A stretch of 64,000 bases of DNA. Origin: Sipunculus nudus. Its lineage: Eukaryota; Annelida; Sipuncula; Golfingiida; Sipunculidae. The stretch covers positions 95,330,330 through 95,394,329 of the forward strand of contig CM049307.1 in NCBI GenBank assembly GCA_026874595.1, in the 5' to 3' direction. A program made the translations under genes and the position numbers. Position 1 is the first letter of the stretch. Every line of letters starts with the position of its first letter. Of this stretch, positions 11,828-23,800 are shown piece by piece. The notes under the pieces are model-generated. The model searched no databases. It worked only from the letters and a program-made list of their open reading frames with translations, and was not told the origin of the DNA.

Positions 11828-14800
11828 AATAGACAGAAAATTTTAGGATATATGAATTTGACATTGGAAACCTTTTAAATGCAGGCTCAAAAGGGACCAT
11901 TAGATTCCTCGACTGGGATGTGTATACCAGTGGGGCCAACAGGGATAGTTCTGACGCCAGACATGAATCCTGCTTTGTTAGAAGAGGCCTTCTATATGTG
12001 AGTTATTGAATTGTTTTGTTGGTAACAGAAATTTAGCAGTGTTGGTAAACCTAAATCTATCGCATAAGAGTCCAGTTACGTGGTCAAACCGAAGCTTCGA
12101 CCACATGCGACCGCATCTAGTCGCAGAAAAGAAGCAGTCGTGGCGACTGGCTGCTACTCTTTGCATTAGAAATAGTTGCGGTTACATAAGGTAAACACTA
12201 GTCTAATGTGATGGTGCGATAATCTTACGACTTGTCCGATCGCTGTTCGTACAGGCATACTGTTGGTTAAGACTGGGTAGTGTTAATGTTAGTTCGCGTT
12301 GGAATGTCACTAAACAAATGTTCATAATTCCGCAGCAGGTTCTTGAGGTCTTGTTGTTGTTGTGCGGTAAGGTGTGACAGTTTGGCATCCAGGTTGTTAA
12401 GCACGTCTGAGTTTTTTAATGGTACTATACCACACTGAATGTCTACATCACACTGACAATCAGTATCTACTTTAACTGGGTCAAACTCAACAAATGATTA
12501 ACGCATTTTGATGGCTCAGGATGGCTCGGCAATGATAAAAGGAACAATTGATAGCCTCAGTAGTTTGTTACCTCTGCCAAGGAGGTTATGTTTTTTTTTG
12601 CCGGCGTTGGTTTGTTTGTTTGTTTGTCTGTTAGCAACATTAATCAAAAAGTTAACAACGAATTTAAATGACATTTTTGGAATAGCTCAGCAATGATACA
12701 AGTAACAATTGATTACAATTTCGGGATGATCCGGATCACCATCTCGATCCAGGAATATTTTGAAGTAAAAATGTTGTATTTTTAAAAATGCTATATGGCG
12801 GAGGAGTGCAAGTTTCTAGTTTTACAATAAAACGTAATGCTGACTGAATTTTCTCCAAACAGATGCATGATCTTAATCTATTTTTTTTCATTGAAGGTAT
12901 CTGGTAGTTCCACAGGTTCACTGTCAGATTATAGCCAGGATGGGTCGCGTGGCTGGTGGCGGGTGGAACATGTGTGCAGACGCAGAAATAAAGCCAGCCC
13001 GTGGAAAGTGCCTTGTCTACTCGTTCGGGTAAAATATCACATATGCGCATGTATAATTTTATAACATGAATGGAAACAGACATGGCTGGTCAGGAAACCT
13101 ATGTAGGCCTTCAGTCTGTTACATGTACAAACAAGAGAAGTATAAAAAACAAGATGACCAGAGGTCACGCGCTTGTCGGAAATGGAAATGATACAGACAG
13201 ATAGAGAGTGCATGTAGAAACAGTCATATGAATGAGCAACATTGTGGGGGCAGCAGAAACGGATAATATGTTTATTTATGCATGCTGACTTTTAACAGCT
13301 GCATATCTTTCTAGTGTAAAAGGGACCAAGTTCAAAATTTTATCATGAAATCCCGTTAATCTCGTTTGACAAGAAGCAGTGAGACGTTTTCAGGTTTGTC
13401 ATGTCAAGCTGGCCAAATGATATGAAATGCCGAAAACTAGACCTGTCTAGCTATAAAAGCCGCTGAGTTATAAGCATTTGCATGAAATCTCGTGTTTTCT
13501 CGTTTGACGGGAAATGGTGCGAGCTTTGGCGAGATTTCCAGTTTTATCATGTCAGGTTTGTCAAATATTACAAAATGCCGGAAACTAGACCTGTCTAGCT
13601 GCAAAAGTCGCCGTGTTATCAGCATTTACGTGAAATCATGTTTTTTTCTCGCTTGACGAGATATAGTACGAGATTTGGCAAGACGAGCAGTTTTATTATG
13701 TCAAGACGGCCAAACGTTACGAAATGGCGAAAACTAGATCCGTCTAGCTGTAAATGTCGCCGAGTTATAAGCATTTCCGTGTACTCCGTTTTTTCTCGTT
13801 TGACGAGATATGGTGCAGGATTTGGCCAGTCTTGTAGATTTGTCATGTCAAGCCGTCCAAATGTTAATGAATGCCAAAAACTAGACCTGTCTAGCCGTGA
13901 AAGTCGCCGACTTATATGCATTTCTGTGAAATCTCGTTTTTCCACATTTGACCAGATATAGTGCGAGATTTCGCCAAGTATTGCAGTTTTACTATGTCAA
14001 GTTGGCCAAATGTTACCAAATGCCAAAAACTAGACTTGAGTAGCTGTAAAAGTCGCCTAAATATAAGCATTTCAATGATATCTCGTTTTTTCTCGCTTGA
14101 CGATAAACCGAGCGAAATTTGACGAGACTTGCAATTGAATGACTTAGAACCAAGGGGAAGCAGCCTTATGCAAAAAACTAGACCCTTGAAACATAAATAT
14201 TAACCGAGATAGAAGCCAAAAAACTGCATATTTTCAGATCGTCAAGTTTAACCCACAAATTTGGTAACCATGGTAACGGCAGCACAAAGCTACATGTGCG
14301 GAGGAATAAGCCAATGTTCCTAGTTTAAGATACAACGATAAAAATTGTGCCATGTTTAAAATTATTTTAGATATTGCAGAAAAATGATATGTTACAGTGT
14401 TTCAGGTACCACGCCCCCTGGTGGCTATTTCCAAAAAAATGAAAAACTGATTTCGAGATATTCATAAATAACACAAAATATATCAATTTCAAAGCCATTG
14501 TTAAAAAAATGCAACCTGTAGGTCATATTTAATGAAATCTCGAAGACTCTCGTTTGACGAGAAACGGTGCGAGATTTTGCAAGATTTTTGATTGGATCAC
14601 CGAGAGCTCACCAAGGGCTACAAGATGCAAAAAAATTGACCTCTCCAGCATATAAACTGACAGAGTTAGAAGCTGAAAACTGCATATTTTCAAAATTCAA
14701 AAGTTTTACCCCAAAAATAGAGAAATCTGGCAATAGCGCACTTTGGCACCTATGCGCAAAAATATGCCCATGGTACCCAGTTGAAGGTGCTGTGATGGAA

Positions 14801-17800
14801 ATGGCCCAATGTTTAATAGTTCTGGAGGTATAGCACCAAAACAAATTTTCATGTTTTTTCATCTGCAACGCCCCCTGGCGGCCATTTCCAAAATCTGAAA
14901 AATCAATTTCGAGATATTCTTGTGTTACATAAAATATCTCAGAATCAGTACTATTGCTGCAAGTTTGAAAAATATCAGGATATTCCATGATTTCTCCCCA
15001 AAATTGCGTAACCATGGTAACAGCAAATTTAAGTAAGCTACATGTCAAAAGAAAGGCCAGGTGATGACGAAAAAAATGAGCTATTGGAGAAGTGGATAAG
15101 CCTATTTATGGCGAAGTTATAGTGCAAAAACCGTTAACCATACCTGTCGTGACATGACCTTGACCTTTGACCTATTTTAACCAAAAACAATAGGGCACCT
15201 AGAAATTATGTTTGTCATCATCCCTGTAAGTTTCAAGGTGATTGTGGCAAAATTGTGGCCAGGAGAGTGCAGACAAACAAACAAGATGACCAGAGGTCAC
15301 GCGCTTGCCGGAAATGGAAATGATACAGACAGATAGACAGAGAGTGCATGTAGAAACAGTCATATGAATGAGCAACATTGTGGGGGGCAGCAGAAACGGA
15401 TAATATGTTTATTTATGCATGCTGACCTTTAACAGCTGCATATCTTTCTAGTGTAAAAGGGACCAAGTTCAACATTTTTTCATGAAATCCCGTTAATCTC
15501 GTTTGACAAGAAGCAGTGAGACGTTTTCAGGTTTGTCATGTCAAGCTGGCCAAATGATATGAAATGCCGAAAACTAGACCTGTCTAGCTATAAAAGCCGC
15601 TGAGTTATAAGCATTTGCATGAAATCTCGTGTTTTCTCGTTCGACGGGAAATGGTGCGAGCTTTGGCGAGATTTCCGGTTTTGTCATGTCAGGTTTGTCA
15701 AATATTACAAAATGCCGGAAACTAGACCTGTCTAGCTGCAAAAGTCGCCGTGTTATCAGCATTTACGTTAAATCATGTTTTTTTCTCGCTTGACGAGATA
15801 TAGTACGAGATTTGGCAAGACGAGCAGTTTTATTATGTCAAGACGGCCAAACGTTACGAAATGGCGAAAACTATATCCGTCTAGCTGTAAAAGTCGCCGA
15901 GTTAAAAGCATTTCCGTGTACTCTCGTGTTTTCTCGTTTGACGAGATATGGTGCAGGATTTGGCCAGTCTTGTAGATTTGTCATATCAAACTCTCTAAAT
16001 GTTATGAAATGGCGAAAACTACATCTGTCTAGCTGTAAAAGTCGCCGAGTTATTAGCATTTCTGTGAAATCTCCTTTTTTATCGTTTGACGAGATATGGT
16101 GCGAGATTTGGCCAGTCTTGCAGGTTTGTCATGTCAAGCCGTCCAAATGTTAATGAATGCCAAAAACTAGACCTGTCTAGCCGTGAAAGTCGCCGACTTA
16201 TATGCATTTCTGTGAAATCTCGTTTTTTCCACATTTGACCAGATATAGTGCGAGATTTCGCCAAGTATCGCAGTTTTACTATGTCAAGTTGGCCAAATGT
16301 TACCAAATGCCAAAATCTAGACCTGAGTAGCTGTAAAAGTCGCCTAGTTATAAGCATTTCCATGATATCTCGTTTTTTTTCTCGCTTGACGAGATATGGT
16401 GCGAGATTTGGCCTGATTTCTTTTCTGGCGTGTCAAGCTGGTCATATGTTATGAAATGCCGAAAACTAGACCTGTATAGCTGTAAATGTCGCCGAGTTAT
16501 AAGCATTTCCGTGAAATCTCGTTTTTTCTCGTTTGACGATAAACCGAGCGAAATTTGACGAGACTTGCAATTGAATGACTTAGAACCAAGGGGAAGCAGC
16601 CTTATGCAAAAAACTAGACCCTTGAAACATAAATATTAACCGAGATAGAAGCCAAAAACTGCATATTTTCAGATCGTCAAGTTTAACCCACAAATTTGGT
16701 AACCATGGTAACGGCAGCACAAAGCTACATGTGCGGAGGAATAAGCCAATGTTCCTAGTTTAAGATACAACGATAAAAATTGTGCCATGTTTAAAATTAT
16801 TTTAGATATTGCAGAAAATGATATGTTACAGTGTTTCAGGTACCACGCCCCCTGGTGGCTATTTCCAAAAATGAAAAACCGATTTCGAGATATTTATAAA
16901 TAACACAAAATATATCAATTTCAAAGCCATTGTTAAAAAAATGCAACCTGTAGGTCATATTTAATGAAATCTCGAAGACTCTCGTTTGACGAGAAACGGT
17001 GCGAGATTTTGCAAGATTTTTGATTGGATCACCGAGAACTCACCAAGGGCTACAAGATGCAAAAAATTGACCTCTCCAGCATAAAAAACTGACAGAGTTA
17101 GAAGCTGAAAACTGCATGTTTTCAAAATTCAAAAGTTTTACCCCAAAAATAGAGAAATCTGGCAATAGCGCACTTTGGCACCTATGCGTAAAAATAAGCC
17201 CATGGACCCCAGTTGAAGGTGCTGTGATGGAAATGGCCCAATGTTTAATAGTTCTGGAGGTATAGCACCAAAACAAATTTTCATGTTTTTTCATCTGCAA
17301 CGCCCCCTGGCGGCCATTTCCAAAATCTGAAAAAATCAATTTCGAGATAATCTTATGTTACATAAAATATCTCAGAATCAGTACTATTGCTGCAAGTTTG
17401 AAAAATATCAGGATATTCCATGATTTCTCCCCAAAATTACGTAACCATGGTAACAGCAAATTTAAGTAAGCTACATGTCAAAAGAAAGGCCAGGTGATGA
17501 CGAAAAAAATGAGCTATTGCAGAAGTGGATAAGCCTATTTATGGCGAAGTTATAGTGCAAAAACCGTTAACCATACCTGTCGTGACTTGACCTTGACCTT
17601 TGACCTATTTTAACCAAAAACAATAGGGCACCTAGAAATTATGTTTGTCATCATCCCTGTAAGTTTCAAGGTGATTGTGGCAAAATTGTGGCCAGGAGAG
17701 TGCAGACAAACAAACAAGATGACCAGAGGTCACGCGCTTGCCGGAAATGGAAATGACACAGACAGATAGACAGAGAGTGCATGTAGAAACAGTCATATGA

Positions 17801-20800
17801 ATGAGCAACATTGTGGGGGGCAGCAGAAACGGATAATATGTTTATTTATGCATGCTGACCTTTAACAGCTGCATATCTTTCTAGTGTAAAAGGGACCAAG
17901 TTCAACATTTTTTCATGAAATCCCGTTAATCTCGTTTGACAAGAAGCAGTGAGACGTTTTCAGGTTTGTCATGTCAAGCTGGCCAAATGATATGAAATGC
18001 CGAAAACTAGACCTGTCTAGCTATAAAAGCCGCTGAGTTATAAGCATTTGCATGAAATCTCGTGTTTTCTCGTTTGACGGGAAATGGTGCGAGCTTTGGC
18101 GAGATTTCCGGTTTTGTCATGTCAGGTTTGTCAAATATTACAAAATGCCGGAAACTAGACCTGTCTAGCTGCAAAAGTCGCCGTGTTATCAGCATTTACG
18201 TGAAATCATGTTTTTTTCTCGCTTGACGAGATATAGTACGAGATTTGGCAAGACGAGCAGTTTTATTATGTCAAGACGGCCAAACGTTACGAAATGGCGA
18301 AAACTATATCCGTCTAGCTGTAAAAGTCGCCGAGTTAAAAGCATTTCCCTGTACTCTCGTGTTTTCTCGTTTGACGAGATATGGTGCAGGATTTGGCCAG
18401 TCTTGTAGATTTGTCATATCAAACTCTCTAAATGTTATGAAATGGCGAAAACTACATCTGTCTAGCTGTAAAAGTCGCCGAGTTATTAGCATTTCTGTGA
18501 AATCTCCTTTTTTGTCGTTTGACGAGATATGGTGCGAGATTTGGCCAGTCTTGCAGGTTTGTCATGTCAAGCCGTCCAAATGTTAATGAATGCCAAAAAC
18601 TAGACCTGTCTAGCCGTGAAAGTCGCCGACTTATATGCATTTCTGTGAAATCTCGTTTTTCCACATTTGACCAGATATAGTGCGAGATTTTGCCAAGTAT
18701 CGCAGTTTTACTATGTCAAGTTGGCCAAATGTTACCAAATGCCAAAAACTAGACCTGAGTAGCTGTAAAAGTCGCCTAGTTATAAGCATTTCCATGATAT
18801 CTCGTTTTTTTTCTCGCTTGACGAGATATGGTGCGAGATTTGGCCTGATTTCTTTTCTGGCGTGTCAAGCTGGTCATATGTTATGAAATGCCGAAAACTA
18901 GACCTGTGTAGCTGTAAAAGTCGCCGAGTTATAAGCATTTCCGTGAAATCTCGTTTTTTCTCGTTTGACGATAAACCGAGCGAAATTTGACGAGACTTGC
19001 AATTGAATGACTTAGAACCAAGAGGAAGCAGCCTTATGCAAAAAACTAGACCCTTGAAACATAAATATTAACCGAGATAGAAGCCAAAAACTGCATATTT
19101 TCAGATCGTCAAGTTTAACCCACAAATTTGGTAACCATGGTAACGGCAGCACAAAGCTACATGTGCGGAGGAATAAGCCAATGTTCCTAGTTTAAGATAC
19201 AACGATAAAAATTGTGCCATGTTTAAACTTATTTTAGATATTGCAGAAAAATGATATGTTACAGTGTTTCAGGTACCACGCCCCCTGGTGGCTATTTCCA
19301 AAAATGAAAAACTGATTTCGAGATATTTATAAATAACACAAAATATATCAATTTCAAAGCCATTGTTAAAAAAATGCAACCTGTAGGTCATATTTAATGA
19401 AATCTCGAAGACTCTCGTTTGACGAGAAACGGTGCGAGATTTTGCAAGATTTTGTGCTGTGATGGAAATGGCCCAATGTTTAATAGTTCTGGAGGTATAG
19501 CACCAAAACAAATTTTCATGTTTTTTCATCTGCAACGCCCCCTGGCGGCCATTTCCAAAATCTGAAAAAACTATTTCGAGATAATCTTATGTTACATTAA
19601 CGCTCCTATTTAACAAAGAAAACATGGAAAGCGATATGGGCCACAATATGATCCTTTAATTTTCAACCCAACATACAATTGGGCCAAATAATAAAGGCCC
19701 ATCACATCGTTGCACGAGGTAACATAAATACAGGAAACAAGCAACACATAGCAAAACAACGCAAATAAGTACACCGAAATACGTTGAAGTAAACCGACCA
19801 GAAGAAAAACAGACACATATCGAAATAAATGGACAGTGGGTGGGCGGGACACCGACAAAACACAACGTGCAACTGACTGGCTGGGGTGTGAACAGTGATT
19901 ACTGAAGCGTGAGTTCCCCGGCCCCGTGTATAACTAAGCGGGTTTAAGGGGGACGGCTCCACCTGAATAGATACGGGTTGCCAGGTCTGCAAGATTCAAC
20001 TTTAAGCGTTAAAAATAATTAACTTCTTTAATTTACATTTAACGCTCCTATTTAACAAAGAAAACATGGAAAGCGATATGGGCCACAATATGATCCTTTA
20101 ATTTTCAACCCAACATACAATTGGGCCAAATAATAAAGGCCCACAGTTGGCCGCTTGAATGAGCGCCAACTTTATGGCCCAATTTAATTAAAGGGCTATT
20201 TGAAGAAATTCAAATAGCAACCTCTGAACGGTGCCGAGCTTAACCTGCGTTGTAAAGCCATCCGTCTCGCAAAACCAGTTACAACACTGACAGGAGCTTG
20301 TATATATCGTTCATATGCATTACTCGACCATCTGCCTAGCAGCTTGATCTCCCAATCCTGCATACCTGCCGCTGCTGCATCGGTGGCACCACCTCTACGG
20401 AAAGAGTGACCACTATATTGGTCAATTTGAAATCCGGCTAATGCTAATAGCAGCCGAACATGGTTAACAAAAAGAGACTTTGTAAGAATGCATGTATTCT
20501 CGAGTTTAAACAATGGTTCATCCTTGTTCGCACCATATAGTGAACCTCGTTGATTCATGTACTGCCGCATAGAACACACGGCACAGATGCTTGTCTGAGA
20601 GCAGCCGATGTTGATTACGTAGCCACATCTAGCTTTGTCAGTTTTTGACCCCTTCAATTTTAGAGTCAGATAACACATGCCCTGCTCATTCTGAAGCAAA
20701 TGTACATCGCCAACTGTTAAATGGTTAGCCCTATCAAACGAGGACTGCGATGGGACACAAAATTCCGCCGCTCTCAGACATGCAAAATAAGCCAGTGTCA

Positions 20801-23800
20801 TGGCTGTCCAAAACAAATACGAATCATATGACACCCCTATCTTTTCTCTTAGCTGAAGCAGCATAGAATAAGTTATGGGGAGTTTCTGCTTTGGCGGCCC
20901 CGAATCATATTTAAGACCTGCCAATGCCCGCTTTAGGCGGAATTTGCCTACGAGCGGGTCGCCATATGCTTCTTCGATATGCAAAGATCTCACTGCTGAA
21001 AGATAAACTAATATGCTAGAATGTTTGAGACTCCTACGGTGCAGGTATGTTACAAACATCAATAATATATCCTCATTAGCTGGTAACGGTTTAAAGTCAT
21101 ATTGATCACAAAACTTAATGTACTGTCTCTGTGCTGAAGTATATGTTTTTCTGCTGTTTACCCTGAGACCATTCTTGACAAGCTGACAGGCTTCTGCGTA
21201 CAGAGCACCCGTGACATCTGAAATACACATTATACATTAAATTAAAACTTCAAATCAGCTGATGTACTGGTAAAGGTAATGGCTTAGTCATTTGTGTGTC
21301 AGCTGATGGATGAACCAGCCGAAAACGCCTCAGGTCACCTCTGGACAACGCATCCGCGACTTCATTCTTGGCACCTGGCACATGTATCGCCGAACACTCA
21401 AAACCGTATGTTGCACATGTAAAGAATAATGCACGCATTAGTTTCATTATTGCACAGTCTCGTGAGGATCCTTTCTGCAGTACGTGCACCACTGCTTGGT
21501 TGTCACAGTGAAACAGGACACGTTTTGTCGTCAACAGCTTACCCCATGTTGCCGCAGCTTTTGCAATAGCAAAGAGTCCCTGTATGCAATTGAATGTTTG
21601 GAGTGTTCATCAAGTCTGTCGAATTCCTCATACAACCATGCATTACAAAACACTGCACCATACCCGTAATCTGAGGCGTCCGTCCACAAGTGCAAGCAAG
21701 CGTTACCTGTCCACTGTTCTTCATAGAACAAACTTTTCCTGTTCCATCCTGGTAGGTAGCTTAGCCACCACATGATGTCGCTTTTTGCAGCTTTGTTCAG
21801 TTTTACACGGTGATGCAGAAACCGTAACTTTCTTGACGCTTCTATTAAACGACGAGTGAATATTTTACCCGGTTTCACTACACGTGCTACAAATGTTAAC
21901 TTGCCGATCAGAGACAAAAGATTCCTCTTTGTCAAGCTTCTAACATGCAACCATTTACGTAACTCTGTTATCGTGTCTTCTACACGTTCGGAAGACATTG
22001 ACAACTCCATTCTATTGGAGTCTATTATTATCCCTAGATATTCGAGCCGTGTAGTTGGTTTTACTACCTTTTCTGGTTGCACAGCAAAACCGAGCTTGTA
22101 ACAGCATTCTAGCATGGTCTCTAGATTTATATCACACAGAGGGGTTAACGGAGGGCCGCATGTGAAATAATCATCTAGGTAATGTTCAACCTCAGAGACT
22201 CCGTATTTTTTCATAATGAATTCCAGCCCATCTGCATAATCATTAAACAGTTTCGGGGAACTTCTAAGACCAAATGGTAACACCAAATCCACATAATATT
22301 CACGCACTAAATTACCCGAAGAATCATGCTTTTCCCACGTAGATCCTAATAGTTCCCAGTCATCCGGGTGCACTACTATATGTTTGAAGGCATCCCTTAA
22401 GTCTAACTTCGCCATGAGGGTGCCTTGACCATAGCGCTTCACAACGGAAGTTATATCGTCGATTGTTATGTACCGAAGCGAATGTTCGTCAGAAGGAATA
22501 AAGTCATTTACGGACTGGCCCGGGGGCCATGATAGATCGTGGATGATCCGATATTTTCCTGTAGAGCGCTTTTTAGGGAATGCGCCCATCGGCGACGCGA
22601 CAAAGTTTACAAAAGGAGGACTATAAAATGGACCAGCTTTGCGACCTAAACGCACATCCTTGTCAATGGCTGTTTGTACGGCGGCGTTATATTTATTAGC
22701 TGATGGCCAATTATGGCTGTGTCTTGGAGTTCGATGACCTTTGTAACCAATACGAACACCGGTATTGATACCCTGGACGAGTTTATTTGCTAAGGATCTA
22801 TCCGGATGACTGGACAGCCCTACCTGCCATTCTTTAGCATTCAAGGGTGACACTGTTCTAATTACAGTGTTGGCATTTGTATAACGGCTCATGACCTCTG
22901 CACTGTCTACAGACGTGGGCTCGTTTACATGACTGGACGCGACATCGACCGGACTGGTAGTTATTACATCCCTCACGCTGCTCGTGGTACCAGCGGTCAA
23001 ATCTATAAGATTGGTGGAACTTTGTTTGGATTTGGTTTTCAGTCTCCTCCATCTTGGCTTGTTGCGAGCGAAAGGGGCATTTTTGGACTACGTGATCAAA
23101 CGATTTACATCTGAAACACTGAGACGTATTACGTTTCACCGCTGTTGCATCCAAAATTGTGACGTACATGTTAGAATCAATTTCATCAAAGGCGAATGGA
23201 TGGAGGCTACCAGCAATCTGACTGCGGAAACGGACATCGTAAGCCATAACGGCAGACCACAAATATTTTCTGTCACATTCATGGGGGTTCTGTATTTTGC
23301 GAAACTATTATATTTATCTGGATACTTCTGCAGTACTACCATCTCGTATCGAGACCACGCTTGGAGCCATATGGAAAAATTATCTAATGTTCTACGTGAC
23401 TTCTTTTGTCGAAATTCTAAATTATCACTGACAAACACAGCCTCGGCTTCTCTGTTAACTGGTTCTGAAGCAATATATAGAAAGTCAGGCAAATGAACAA
23501 ACTCACCATTCTGTGCAGCCTGGACATTCTTTTCAGGGATGACCGCCCCGAGCACGTGAACGTTTCCGCGCGAAACTGGTGTTACAGCTGGCTTGCGTGG
23601 AGGTTGTCCTTCTGAATTCGTGTGTTGCACAGAAATTTCGTTTTCTGAGTTTTGTACTCCCAGAACACATTTAGCTAAATTGTCATGTGAAGCTTTCAAG
23701 CTTTCTATACCAAAATTCAACTGTTGCATCAAAGAAACTAAAGCTTCCAGAATTTGGTTCGTTGACGGCTCTGTTTCTTTTATATCTTGTCCCATATCGT

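Noticed and set aside
13437-18886. Many open frames of 60-115 codons with similar 'RRLLQLDRSSFRHF'-like proteins on both strands
   Set aside because: They follow the 148-bp tandem subunits. 148 is not a multiple of three, frames change from unit to unit, and both strands are equally open. They are repeat by-products.
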